A program made the position numbers and the translations under genes. A DNA stretch of 64,000 bases from Pictodentalium vernedei (lineage: Eukaryota > Mollusca > Scaphopoda > Dentaliida > Dentaliidae): NCBI GenBank assembly GCA_031216915.1, contig CM062289.1:56734577-56798576 (forward strand), given 5' to 3'. Shown here piece by piece: positions 42,971-53,969 of this stretch. Under the pieces are notes generated by a model. The model saw only the letters and a list, made by a program, of their open reading frames with translations. It did no database searches and was not told the origin of the DNA. Each line of letters starts with the position of its first letter. The first letter of the stretch is position 1.

Positions 42971-44337
42971 TTCACGACTGTCAGAATTACAGTGTAGCGG
43001 CCAGCCAATTTTGTGATCCGACGTGTTTTCCTGAAGACTAAATACCAGAATCACCCAGAACTCCCATTTAAATTACATGTACACTTCCTCTGTGTTTTGG
43101 TAAACAATGTTTTAATTCCTGGATGCTTTTTGCATTGCAACCAGAATAGAACTGAATTCATCTTAAAACTAGTCAATGTCTCCCTCCTCGTCTGACCAAC
43201 ATCCGGAGGTGGGGATTCTGATATTTAGACTTGAGAAGTTGAGTATGTTTCTCCAAAAATGGCAAAAAACTTTTAAAAAGCCTAAATACCAACCTCCCCA
43301 GAACCGACCTCCAAATAAAATTTGGCACTGCACAACAGAATCAATATTTGATGGTTTCAGGCATTTTAATGGTGCTATGAGATAACGTATGACCTGCACT
43401 GTCATGCTGTTGGAAAAAAATTCAAAAAATCAATGTGTAATGTTTTATCAGAGACATACCACACCAATGACTCAAAGTGCCTTAATTAAGAAATGTGAGG
43501 GATTTAAAAATTTTTTTTTTTTTTACAAATATTGCAAAATATTCCCCAAATGTGAAATATCTTAAGAAGCCAGAATGTGATTTAAAAACTATCAGAAATG
43601 TGAAATTTAATATCATAAGAGGTTTGTTTTGTGTCTGCATCAATTAATTTATGAATTATATCATAATTTGTGATGAAAGTGGGTATGCTGGGAGTCTAGG
43701 GGACACATTCAGGGCTATATTTTACCACATCAATATGTAGAAGAAAATTTGACATAATTTGTTAGGATAAAATGGCAGTCTATTGATATTGCGTATTTAT
43801 ATAGCTGCAACACCAGTTTTTAAATCAAAATTGACATTCATTTTGTTTTGTGTGGAGTGGAGGGGGGGGGGGGGGTGGGGTGGTGAACACCACTCTTTCT
43901 CTTGCAGTATGGTTAAATGAGACAGATTTTCCCCCAAACTATTGTCTGCTGATGCAGATTTTAGTTTTATTTTGGGATTGGGGTAGTTTTTAAAGAAAGC
44001 AGTGAATTCTCATGCAGAAATGACTCTTTTATCAAATGAAAGAAGTAAAATGTATCTTTGGAAGGATTAGAATGTAGGTTAACCCCCCCCCCCCCCCCTC
44101 CCTACAAAAAAATACCCCCAATCATTTTTACACACTTAACAAAAATTCCCCCCACGTATTTTTAGTAGTACCACATTCTCTCACATTATTTTAAGAGCAG
44201 TACAAAAATCCCCCTCCCGGCCCCTTACACCAAAAGGTTAAAAGGCAGTCCAAAAGGATTTAAAAACTTATGTATTTAATTTGTAAATTACATAAACACT
44301 CATCACTATTTACAAGAAAACATGCCTCAATAACTAT

Positions 44338-44530
44338 TTATCAACACAGTTATTTAGTTATTGGAGTTTAAGGACACTTTCAACAGCCAGTGTCACCTCG
44401 TGTCGGACAGTTTTATGGGTAGAGGAAACTAAAGTGCACTGAGAGAACCACCTGGCAACAGTGAGCAATTATCCAACGTGCTAACTCCACACAAGCTAAG
44501 TTAGCATTGATTGAAGCGACAAGTGCTCAG
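44338..44530 (-). repeat. SINE family 1 fragment, minus strand
   Basis: Reverse complement shows AACTTAGCTTGTGTGGAGTTAGCACGTTGGATAATTGC and the CACTTTAGTTTCCTC block with a TATTTAGTTATT tail. It lies in copy 1 of the duplication only, so it was inserted after the duplication. Confidence 0.55.
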
Positions 44531-44670
44531 CCTCAAGTGGTAAAAAAAGCTTTGGACATTTTTTTATGGCTTTAAATATACATGTACTTTTAAAAAATTA
44601 GGGGGTGGGGGGGATTTTTGTTCACCAGAAATTATGGAGAGAGGAATTTCTGTTCACCTGAAAAAAACAT

Positions 44671-44760
44671 GGGGGGGGGGGGGGGGGGGGGGGAGGGGGA
44701 TTTTTGCACATTGTGTGAAAATGATTGTGGGGGGGGGGGGAATTTTTGTCAGGGAAAAGT
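44671..44760. repeat. poly(G) cluster
   Basis: A 23-base G run (44671-44693), then GAGGGGGA, then a 13-base G run (about 44728-44740), separated by TTTTTG words. Several G-quadruplex-capable blocks within 90 bases. Confidence 0.9.
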
Positions 44761-45289
44761 TTTGTAGGTTACCCTTCGAAAGGTTTGGGTTTGATTATAG
44801 GAAATAAGTACATGTACATTGTAAATGTACATGTATTTTGGCTTCCAACACTGATTTAATTATATTTTTTGGGATATTACACATATTTCACTCTTAAATG
44901 TTCATTCGAGAACCACAGACTGAATAATACTGTTTTATTTTTGGAAAAGTTATATTTTTGTCACAGTCGGCAATAAAGGCCATATATTGCCAAATATAAT
45001 GCAGTTAAATGCATCTTGAGCAAGTGTGGCATCCAGAACTGAGAAGCACACTATAACCTCTGGCAAATGACAAATACATGTACACATGTAACCACCTTTT
45101 TTACCCTATTAACACATCTAATGAAACCATGCTTTCCCCCTCATTGTACTTGTGATAGAGGGGATTCCAATTATATTCCAATCCTCTCCCAAATCACCAT
45201 CCAAACATTTAGCCAGAAAACCCATACTTCACTTGTATTCGCTGAACAAGCTCATTTCAATAAAAAATGCAACAAAAAAAAAATTAACA

Positions 45290-45352
45290 TTGAATGGCAA
45301 TTTTGGTGAATGGTGCTAGCCGGTTTTGGCCATTACATTGAGTGAATGATTA
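45290..45352. mobile_element. TTAA MITE right-end fragment
   Basis: TTAACATTGAATGGCAATTTTGG and GCTAGCCGGTTTTGGCC then TTACATTGAGTGAATGATTAA, the right end of the same sub-family as the next copy. Confidence 0.5.
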
Positions 45353-45382
45353 ATAGAAGCTTTCTCCATATTATGATGTTAA

Positions 45383-45570
45383 CCCTTTACAACTAATTTC
45401 TTTTTATTTTTTTGCATCAAAAACATAGTTATGACCCCCACTGGATTGAGCTGAATGAGCTCATTCCAATGAGGGGTCATAAGCTATGTTTTTGGTGCAA
45501 AAATAATGAACATTGAATGGCAGTTTCGGTGAATGGTTCTAGCCTGTTTTGGCCATTACATTGAGTGAGT
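45383..45570. mobile_element. TTAA MITE copy 10 (in duplication copy 1)
   Basis: TTAA 45379-45382 then CCCTTTACAACTAATTTC. Core foldback ATCAAAAACATAGTTATGACC..GGTCATAAGCTATGTTTTTGG. It occupies the same site as the MITE at 47647 in the other copy. Confidence 0.7.
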
Positions 45571-45849
45571 GATGAAAAATGTTAAAAAAACAATTTCTTC
45601 ATTTACAGAGTATTTTGGAACATAAATTTGGGGAAAGGGGGTGGGGGTACAGTGGGAAAAGTAACAAACTTGCAAATGTGAATGAATGGCTTTTGTGCAC
45701 AGCTACCAATATAGTAGTCTGATACTGGTGCTGTCAGGGTCCCCATGTTATAGCACAAAACTGCATTGACAATTGTCCCTCTACCACCCATACTAAACCC
45801 TTCAGCCGATGAGAAAGTTAACAGCATGCACTCTCAGTTTCCTATGATT

Positions 45850-46144
45850 TGCTTTAGTACTGCAGCACTCAGGGTCCACTGAGTTTTTTTCTGTTTTGAC
45901 AACCCTGTCCTGGCTCTTCTCGCTATATTTTTCATTGTATGTCAGTCATTATTCCTATGTACATGTAGAATGTCACTTTAAAAATATGTGATTGCATGTC
46001 TGTCTGTCCATCATACCATTTCTATGTACATGTAGACTGTCTCTTTCAAGATATGTGATTGCATGTCTGTCTGTCCATCATGCAAATTGTTGGTTTGTTT
46101 CCATTTGCACAGTTCTACATTTTCAATAACTGGCAATTGACCCC

Positions 46145-46175
<31 letters not shown>

Positions 46176-46370
46176 ACACCCATACACACACATACACAAA
46201 TACATTAAAGAGCACTACATTCCTGAAGCAAATATCTGGGTCATCCTCACTGGATACTAGGCATGCATGTATTTTCCCTAATTTCACCATTTTTATCAGA
46301 ATGGGTGCCTGCAGGGATTAAATCCAAGGTTGTAAATGAGCCCTTGTGGGTACATGTACTTGTAGGATAT
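45850..46370. repeat. short tandem repeat and CA/C-run stretch
   Basis: A unit of about 70 bases (CTATGTACATGTAGA.TGTC.CTTT.A..ATATGTGATTGCATGTCTGTCTGTCCATCAT) is repeated twice (45955-46085). A 21-base C run (46141-46161) and (CA)n to 46198 follow. Confidence 0.7.
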
Positions 46371-46374
46371 GCAC

Positions 46375-48300
46375 ATCACTACAAAATCAATATTTGATGG
46401 TTTTAGGCATTTTAACAGTGCTATGCTATAACATAGGAGCAGTTCTCAGCTGGTCATGCTGTTGGAAAAAATCAGTATTTAGTGTTGTGTCAGTGCCACA
46501 CCAATGACTCTAGGTGTCTTAACTGAGAAAGTGAGGCTTTTTTTTCACAAGAATGGCAAAACATTCATCAAGCGCAATGTGAAATATCTTCAGAAGCCAG
46601 AATGTGATTTAGAAATTATCACAAATGGGAAATATAATAACACAATAGGTTTGTTATATGTCAACATCAATTAATTTATGAATTTTATCATAGTTTTTGA
46701 TAAAAGGGGCATACTAGGAGGACACCTTCAGGGCTATATTTTGCCACATCAGTATATAGAAGAAAATTTGACATCAGTTGTTAGGACAAAATGGTACTGT
46801 CTATTGATATTGGTGAATTATATAGCTGCAACCCCAATTTTTGAATCAAAATTGACATTTATATGGTTTCATGGGTTTGGAACACCACTCTCTGTCTTGC
46901 TGTATGGTTAAAGGAGACAATTTTTTCCTCAAAGTATTACATGCTGATGCAGATTTTAGTTTTATTTGGGGATTGGGTTAGTTTTCAAAAAAATCTATAT
47001 GAATTCCTTTAGGTAACAGAGCAAAACAGAGTAGAAAAATGTATTGGAGGCAACAGCAGTTTTTAAGCCATTTGACAGAGTTTGGACAGTTTTCTTTAAA
47101 AGAACAAATTTCCCATGTTTTTAACTCAGTGGAAGCCAAAAGTTGAATTCTCATGCAGAAATTTATCTTTTGTCACATGAAAGAGGTAAAATGTATCTTT
47201 GATAGGATTGTGATTGATTAAGGAAATACATAATTTAGCTTCCAAACCTGATTTAATTATTATTTTGAAAGATTATTTCACATTTAAAAATTCATTGGGG
47301 TACCACACACCTTACAATACTTTTTTATTGTTTTGAAAAGTATGTTTTTGTCATCATTAGCAATAAGGGCTATATATTGCAAGCAAATTCACATCTTGAG
47401 CAAGTGTAGCCTCCAGTGGCACACTACAGCCCCCAGCAAATGCCAAATAACAACCTATTTTACCCTACATGTACACATGTATTAAAAAATGTAATTAAAC
47501 CATGGTTTCCCCATCATAGCACAGGGGCAGAGGGGGGTTGCAATCTTCCAACCCCTTCCAAATCACCATTCAAACCCACAGCCAGAAAACCCATATTGCA
47601 CTTTTATTTACTAGTATTTGGATGTTTGCCTGAATTATGCTGTTAACCCTTTACTTACATGTAACACGAAAAGCTGATTACCCCTGCCCACAAGCTTATT
47701 GACTTACTAATTTTTTGTATCAAAAACATGACTTTTTACACCATTGGAATGACCTCATTCCAATGGGGGGTCATAAGCTATGTGTTTGACACAAAAAACG
47801 AGAAAATAATGAGCATGGAATGGCAATACTTGTAAATAGTACCAGCAGCTTTTGGTCGTTATATTTGGTAAAGGGTTAAAAAATGTTAGAAAATAATTTC
47901 TTCATTGAAAGAGTATTTTAGAACACAAATTTGGGGGTGGGGTACAGTGGAAAAAATAACGCAATAAAGTTGCAAATGTGAGTGAATGGCATTTGTGCAC
48001 AGCCACCAATAAAGTAGTCTTGTACTAATAAAGTGGTCTAGTACTAAATTTTCCCTCATATTTGATGCACGACCCCCTGTTTTGGGGTCGGAAAAAGTTC
48101 TCTGAAGGGTTATACCTGACAAAGATATTTGAATCCCAAAATTAAAGAGATGCGATAAAATTTTGTTCAGATCGAGCATTGTTGTCACGGTTCCCATGTT
48201 ACAGAACAAACTACAGTAACAGCTGTGAAATATTGTTCTCTCCTTAAATCAAGTACTCCACCCACCCGCCCATACTGAAGCCTCAGTTGATGAGAAACAA
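46375..48300 (+). repeat. segmental duplication, copy 2
   Basis: Partner of 43325-45845, roughly 75-80 percent similar by eye. The shared MITE site and conserved order show that a block of about 1.9-2.5 kb was duplicated in tandem. No coding signal was found in either copy. Confidence 0.85.
47647..47875. mobile_element. TTAA MITE copy 11 (in duplication copy 2)
   Basis: TTAA 47643-47646 and 47876-47879. Ends CCCTTTACTTACATG and TATTTGGTAAAGGG. Core foldback around CATTGGAATGA..TCATTCCAATG. Confidence 0.75.
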
Positions 48301-48880
48301 TTGGAAAGACTGTCACTTGGTTTCCAGATGATAACTTGATAATGGTTCGACCCACGTTCATAACACTTCATAGGTAGGATGGCATCAGTGAGATGAAGAA
48401 CCCTATTTATTTTGGACTTGCTAGGTGAAAGGTCAAGGTCATAGTGATCTTCAACATAGTAAATTGTAAACAATTGGTTTCCGGATGCTAACTTGACTAC
48501 GGTTGAAGCCACATTCATGAAACTTCATACGTAGGTTGGCCTAGGTGAGTGGAAGACACCTATTTATCTTGAACTCGCTAGGATGAAGGTCAAGGTCACA
48601 GTGACCTTGAACATAATAAATCGTAAACCAGTTGGTTTCCAGATGATAATTTGACAATGGTTCCACCCACGTTCATGACACTTCATAGGTAGGTTGGCAT
48701 TATTGCAAGAAAGAGCCCTATTTATTTTGGAATCAGTAGGTCAAAGGTCAAGGCCATAGTGACCCTTCACATAGTAAATTGTAAACAATTAGTTTTCCGG
48801 ATGATAAGATGAAAATGATTAAACCCACTTTTGTACTGTCACAACTCGACATTGGATCGGTGATCCTATCGGAATTATTT
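48285..48880 (-). repeat. 157-bp array element, truncated copy
   Basis: Four units (TTTCC(A/G)G anchor at 48321, 48478, 48636, 48794) of the family at 61151-62125. It ends with GTCACAACTCGACATTGGAT and CGGTGATCC, as that element does, and is followed directly by the poly(G) run. One unit keeps the palindrome GGTCACAGTGACC. Confidence 0.85.
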
Positions 48881-48889
48881 TTATTTTGT

Positions 48890-48979
<90 letters not shown>
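48890..48979 (+). repeat. 90-base uninterrupted poly(G)
   Basis: Ninety consecutive G, the longest homopolymer in the window. Open frames through it code only poly-Gly or poly-Pro and are artefacts. Its length may have been altered in sequencing. Confidence 0.95.
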
Positions 48980-48980
<1 letters not shown>

Positions 48981-48984
48981 TGTG

Positions 48985-49135
48985 CCCCCATTGCTGCGCC
49001 ACCGTGCCCCCACTTGAACAATCGTGATTAAGTGCCTTGCCCAATGACACAACGCAGTTACCACTGCTGGGGATCGAACTGTGGATCTCTCGGCTTGATG
49101 TTAGTAGTAGATCATGTACCCGATCGACCCACATT
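48985..49135 (-). repeat. probable SINE 5' part, minus strand
   Basis: On the minus strand it reads GGTACATGATCTACTACTAACATC..GAGATCCACAGTTCGATCCC (box B-like GTTCGATCC), then GCAGTGGTAACTGCGTTGTGTCATTGGGCAAGGCACTTAATC, the tRNA-like head and conserved body of the family 1 SINE. Confidence 0.6.
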
Positions 49136-49139
49136 GGCC

Positions 49140-49440
49140 GGATTTCATGTGACGTCATAGGCACATGGCCCCATTTACTTCATTTTTGGTTGTCATGGTA
49201 GCGTGCGTGAGCGCCATCTTGTGACAACATCCCCCTAGTGATACGTGGTCCTAGTGTGCATGCGCAGCGCGTTTTGTTGAGGTGAGACGCGTGTACGTCG
49301 TCCATTTTGTATGTCTGGGGCCGCCATCTTGGTTTCTATGGTAGCACATGGTTGCTATGTGACCCAAAACCTTCTAGTAGGAAAGGGGTGTGTTCGATTG
49401 AATGGGAGTAATTTTAATTACAGCAAACAACCCGACAATC
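49140..49440 (-). promoter_or_regulatory. promoter-like repeat module B (inverted copy of 9405-9730)
   Basis: Reverse-complement similarity to module A over about 300 bases, including GGTTTCTATGGTAGCA, GCCGCCATCTTGG (YY1 type, 49320), TGCATGCGCAGCGCG (NRF1 type, 49257), a second GCGCCATCTTGTGAC (49211) and TGACGTCAT (49150). The same order of motifs at two distant loci argues for a mobile or duplicated regulatory unit. Confidence 0.5.
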
Positions 49441-49444
49441 CCTC

Positions 49445-50580
49445 TTAATAATCCAAAACTACCGAGACGGAATTAGAAAACCCCCACCTAGGGTTTATAA
49501 TAGTAGCACGTAGTGCTAAATGAATGATGAGAAGGTCTCATGTGGATAAATTGAAGTGAACTGGAATACATCGAATTACCACAAACATCAGCCAATCTCT
49601 CCAAACCATCAAAACAACTTTATTTGGCACGGATTCCTCAATACTGGGCTTAAAAGAGTAGCATACAGTGCTTTAAGGTGCGTTTCCTGGTATGAGTAAT
49701 TGTATTTGTTCGAATACTTCGTAAAATTACCCAAATAAATCCAACAGTTCTTTTACTAGTGCGGATTTCCCACTAAATATTCGGTTTCTATCTGTTGTCC
49801 CCTAGAATTCTTATTTTTGCCCAACAATAGACACATTCCTTTGTATAAGATTAACTTTATTGTTTCGGATGTGCACCATAGTCTCGGTATTTTTTCTATC
49901 CCGATATTTTCTGTGGTTTATCCTATTTCCTGGCCTGTTTTGCCTTTTACTGGTGCCATTTCTGCCTATCCAGCAGATTATTTTGCTTTGGCCGTCTCTG
50001 TTTTTGCCTTTCCTGTGTATAACGAAGTCCTCTATGATCCGCAAACCCAAAATACAATCAAGCAGGGGTTAGGTATTATTCGAACGACTCGAATTTTATT
50101 GTGCAAATAAGCTTTTGAGCAGTTACTGAAAAAGTCACTACTCGAACGACTCAAATCCCATTGAGCAGATGAGTATCGAAAGAGCGATTTCTTTACGGCT
50201 CTTAATGCTCATCAGGGTACAGGCCCGTCGGAACCGGGGGGTGGGGGGGAGCTGCAGCCCCCCCCCCCCCCCCAATAATTTGCTCATATTTCGTCGTTAG
50301 TTTATCCATGATGGGAGCAACCGATGTAATCTGAATAAAACTGGACATTACATTATTTAACTCAGATTAGAACAGTGGCGTAGGAATCGGGGGTGGGGTA
50401 AGGGAGATATTCCCCCCACCCCCACAATTTGTCAAAAGTAGGCTTTACTGGACTAGGTTGGTGGTTTCTCCACACGGGATGCCCACTGGTTACCATATTC
50501 CGACATTGCTGTTAATGATTACTGGATTGAGTGGGTTCCATGTGGGCTTTCTTCCACCAATAAAACAGACAGTTGTGTTT
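49445..50580. other. gene-poor stretch
   Basis: GAACGACTC(G/A)AAT repeats twice (50087, 50140). GC-rich block with C run (50255-50273) and CCCCCCACCCCCAC (50412). GGTTTCTCCACACGGG...AATTGTGGAAAGCGATGTTAAAC (50460-50612) resembles a SINE/LINE 3' tail ending in a GTTAAAC motif. Confidence 0.35.
49817..50110 (+). CDS. doubtful 97-codon hydrophobic frame
   Basis: Not recognised. A Phe/Val/Pro-rich frame (for example VVYPISWPVLPFTG, YFALAVSVFAFPVY) with at least two hydrophobic stretches. The opposite strand is also open, so chance is likely. No splice borders or neighbours support it. Confidence 0.15.
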   Translation: MPNNRHIPLYKINFIVSDVHHSLGIFSIPIFSVVYPISWPVLPFTGAISAYPADYFALAVSVFAFPVYNEVLYDPQTQNTIKQGLGIIRTTRILLCK

Positions 50581-50717
50581 TCGCCTAATTGTGGAAAGCG
50601 ATGTTAAACCCCAGCCAACCACAGGGTAATTCATTGCTGTTCACTATTCCTGTCATTCTGCTCGGAAATCACGCTGAATTGATCAGAGAGCTGACGTATT
50701 TCCTTATTGACGATGTA

Positions 50718-51058
50718 TTTGCTCAGAATCACTCAGAATGCATATTTGTACATCTTAAATTAAAAAAATTCCCGGGGGAGGCACCCCGCCCCCCACCAAC
50801 GAGACGGGGAGGTACCCCCTCTCGTGCTCACACCCCCACTCGCCTCTTCGCGGTTCGGATGACGCTTCGCGTCATAGGAATATACGATTTATTTGCTCAG
50901 AATCAACCAGAATGCATGTTTTTACATCTTAAATTCGAAAATTTTCCCCCGGACCCCCACCAAGAAGACGGGGGATACCCCCTCTCGTGTTCACCCCCAC
51001 TCGCCGCTCGGATGACGCGTCGCGTCATGGGAATATAGGTCCCCCCCCCCCCCCCCCC
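50718..51058 (+). repeat. 174-bp direct repeat, 2 units, with CGTCGCG-type ends
   Basis: TTTGCTCAGAATCA begins at 50718 and 50892. Each unit runs through CATCTTAAATT, CCCCC(A/C)CCAA.GAGACGGG, ACCCCCTCTCGTG and TCGGATGACGC(T/G)(T/C)CGCGTCAT. A degenerate third unit, with the CAGAATGC and AAAATTTTC..GGAG phrases, lies at 51330-51500. Confidence 0.8.
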
Positions 51059-51572
51059 AAATAAAATTAGCTTACTACGCTCCTGGATTAGAATTATGAA
51101 CGTATCACTGAATGTATAACATGCACCTGCATATGTTGATGTGCAAACATTCTGAGCAATTCCTTTGGCAGCTTAGAAGACCACGACAACCGTTGGCGTA
51201 ATGATAAAACTAATGAATCCACCATAAGGCCTGACTGTTTTTTACCATGACGGAATACGGCCACGGCCTGCAGGTGAGCCCGGTGTGAGAACCGTCCCCA
51301 AATGTTATGGAGTTCTATTGGGATTTTTGAAACATTTTGTTAAAAAAACAACTTTTGCCGTTTAAAAAAAAATCAAGAGGTTTTTGCTTCAAAAGCTACC
51401 AGAATGCTTCCTTTGCCCTTTTTAAAAAATTTTCTGGAGGAGTACCCCCCCCCCCCCCCCTCAAAAAGCTCGTGCCTTCAGCACTCGCGACAGATGCCTT
51501 CGGCATCTGGATACCCCATACCCATTTAGTATCAGCCAGTTCGCCCAAATTAGCAATATCAGCCCCCCAATA

Positions 51573-52461
51573 TATACTCGCCCAAAAAAGAAAGTGTGTA
51601 TTGCAGAAATTGATAAAACTCCAAAAAAATAATTTCGTAGGTGTAAAGAGTGTTAAACTGTTCATGAATAATTTATATTTGCGTTTGTGAAAAGGCATGT
51701 TTTGCACGTGGAGAGTCTGAAAATTCATGCAGCAGTGTGAATCCTTGGGTATTTAAACACTAAAGTAAGGCCTTCCTTTCGTTCACATTCAATCTTGCGC
51801 TGCTGTTAAAACTACTCCACATTAGCATGCCAAGATTGACAATGAATCAACGTCTCCTTGCCCTGGGTATGATTAGAGCTGGCAGAACACACAGAGAGGT
51901 TGCCCAGCATTTGAACTGCCACCGTAACACTGTAGACAGGGCTAGTCCACCGACATGCACACCACGATGACGTTCGAGACCGACCCCGCTCGGGAGACCT
52001 CGAGTTACCACCCCTGCACAAGATCGGCATATCCGTGTCGTCCATCTCCGGAACCGGCAACAAACGGCACAGACGACAGCCAGGAACATCCCTAACCTGA
52101 GACGGATACATTATCAAACAGTAATCAACCGGCTGAGAGAATACGGCTTACGTCCTCGAAGACCTGCAATTCGTCCGATTTTGACGTTACGCCATCTTCG
52201 TGCTCGACTGCAATGGTGTAGACAACATCTCAGGTATCCCTTACACTGGTGGCGACGTGTTTTAGTCACAGATGAATGTCGTTTCCATTTTTCATCATCA
52301 GATGGCCGCCAGAGAGTGTACAGACGTCGAAACGAACGCTACGCAGATCCATGTGTCGTGGAGCGAAACCGTTATGGGGGAGGGTCGCTCATGGTGTGGG
52401 GGTGGCATCACTGCCCGTAACAGAACTGAGCTGGTCATTATTGATGGCAATCTCAATGCAG
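51573..52461 (+). mobile_element. Tc1-like transposon copy B, right part lost in a gap
   Basis: Left end TATACTCGCCCAAAAAAGAA, identical to copy A at 14181. The homology runs to the N gap. The sequence after the gap is unrelated, so the right end is inside the gap or deleted. Confidence 0.85.
51827..52461 (+). pseudogene. Tc1-like transposase, partial
   Basis: ATG at 51827 (MPRLTMNQRLLALGMIRAGR), the helix-turn-helix REVAQHLNCHRNTVDR, then frame changes around 51940-52070, then a continuous frame RPILTLRHLRARLQWCRQHL, WWRRVLVTDECRFHF and RYGGGSLMVWGW. The VTDECRF block holds the first catalytic Asp, and GGGSLMVWG is the classic Tc1 motif. The remaining Asp and Glu would be in the gap. It shows what copy A has lost. 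Confidence 0.8.
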
Positions 52462-52561
52462 NNNNNNNNNNNNNNNNNNNNNNNNNNNNNNNNNNNNNNN
52501 NNNNNNNNNNNNNNNNNNNNNNNNNNNNNNNNNNNNNNNNNNNNNNNNNNNNNNNNNNNNN
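52462..52561. other. assembly gap, 100 N
   Basis: Exactly 100 N, placeholder gap. Transposon on the left and unrelated repeat on the right. Confidence 0.95.
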
Positions 52562-52810
52562 GGTAAAACCAATCGAATGAATTTAGAAGCGAATCTAATA
52601 ATGAAAGGAGCAGAGAATTCGAATTTGCAGCGTTCAACAGTCCTCATCTGAGGAGTCAGTCACAGCAGCCTCAGAATCACTGAGCATGTGAGTTTTGGCC
52701 CTCATTTTTCAAAATATCCCAGAGAAAACCCGCAGACCCTCACCACCGAGAATGGGATACGGCGATATCGCCTCTTGTGCTACCCCCTCCCCCTACCCCC
52801 CCCCCCCCCC

Positions 52811-52842
<32 letters not shown>

Positions 52843-52845
52843 CCA
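52562..52845 (+). repeat. relative of the giant inverted-repeat arm, plus C/CA runs
   Basis: AGCAGAGAATTCGAATT, GCCTCAGAATCACTGAG and GTTTTGGCCCTCAT match 19880-19960. Ends in a C run and (CA)n (52797-52838). The minus strand reads LSDSEAAVTDSSDEDC, an acidic peptide phrase. Confidence 0.65.
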
Positions 52846-53104
52846 TCTAACCACTGTGCGGCTCGGATGCTGCTGCACAGCACACGGTGAGCATACATGG
52901 AGGTCCCCTTGGGATTAGCTCTGATAGCCCCACCCCCACCTCACCCCCAATATTTTTACCTTCCTTCGCTCCTGAATAATTAACTATACTCTATTTAAAA
53001 ATAAATATGTGGAACTGATTCAAATGAACGCCTTTCCAGTGTGTTATCGTATTACTATAAACAAAGAAAAAATATGGTATACATGTAAACTACATTTTTA
53101 AAAT

Positions 53105-53290
53105 TGCATGTTAGAGGTCAGTGTAAAACAGAACGCAAACGAAGAAAATAACCAAACGAATAAATTTAGAAGCGAGTCTGATAACGAAAGGAGCAGAGAA
53201 TTCCAATTTGTTGTGTTCTACGACTGGATCTTTAGCCTGTGTGGAGTCTGTCTCTCTCCGTATAGAGGACAGCCATTTGACTTCCCCACC
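53105..53290 (+). repeat. second relative of the inverted-repeat arm
   Basis: GTCAGTGTAAAACAGAACGC, AAACGAAGAAAATA and AAATTTAGAAGCGAGTCTGATAACGAAAGGAGCAGAGAATTC align with 19808-19895 and 52562-52620. Confidence 0.65.
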
Positions 53291-53697
53291 CAATAGGACG
53301 ACACGCCGTGACATCATCAACCCCGCAACTGATGCTGTCAGAGAGGGTTCAGATACCTCCATATCTTTTCTCAGCCGGGGATCCGCGATCCCGCGACTTC
53401 TGGCACGAGAGACCAGCGAACTTATCCACCACTCTTTTCAAATTGTCACCCCACATTTCAACTTGGGGTGGGGGATGTGCCTCCCCCCCCCACCCCCCCC
53501 CCCCCCCCCCCATGGTTACGTTCTTGAATGAGAGTAAATAATTTCAGTTTACAGGCATGACAAACTGGAAAAATATATCAGTAAAATATATTAGTTGCAG
53601 GTGTATTTTATAGAATAATGTAATGGCCGGTCTGGGTTTGAATGAAATTGCTGAGTCGAGAGGCCGGTTTGGGTGTATCAAGATATGACCAGGACAC

Positions 53698-53883
53698 ATG
53701 GCGTACAATTTTTTTTTTCCAAAAGGGTTAAGAAGGAAACTGGAGAGCAGTTTGGATAAGAAATTCTCAGAAACCGGCAAGATCGGTTCTTGTCACTCTG
53801 AAGCCTATTTGGCTAGTGACGCGTGCCAGGTGTGCATTCCGTTTGGCTGTGCTATTAAGGTGCGGGATGACCTCTTCGCCTAG
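53698..53883 (+). CDS. possible terminal exon, unrecognised
   Basis: Frame preceded by TTTTTTTTTTCCAAAAG, an acceptor-like tract ending 53725. From there it reads GLRRKLESSLDKKFSETGKI then GSCHSEAYLASDACQVCIPF and GCAIKVRDDLFA before a stop. The composition is ordinary for a soluble protein, with three cysteines in the second half. ATG at 53698 also opens the frame. Not recognised; no partner exon found. Confidence 0.3.
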   Translation: MAYNFFFPKGLRRKLESSLDKKFSETGKIGSCHSEAYLASDACQVCIPFGCAIKVRDDLFA

Positions 53884-53969
53884 TCTCCTGTGCATTCCAC
53901 TACCTTTCACCTAGAAGAAAGCAAATGGGATGCGCAAGAGACTACTCTTCGCCAGCAAAGACGAACTTA

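Larger units (their letters stand above)
43325..45845 (+). repeat. segmental duplication, copy 1
   Basis: Collinear with 46375-48300: CAATATTTGATGGTTT, CATGCTGTTGGAAAAAA, AGAAGCCAGAATGTGATTTA, TCAGGGCTATATTTT.CCACA, GCTGATGCAGATTTTAGTTT, CATCTTGAGCAAGTGT, CCAGAAAACCCATA, and TTTCTTCATT.A.AGAGTATTTT in order. Unique insertions in copy 1 include G/C-run-rich sequence (44075-44760) and a minus-strand SINE (44338-44530). Confidence 0.85.

Noticed and set aside
48748-49164. Poly-Pro and poly-Gly frames on both strands
   Set aside because: Produced by the 90-base G run; no coding support.
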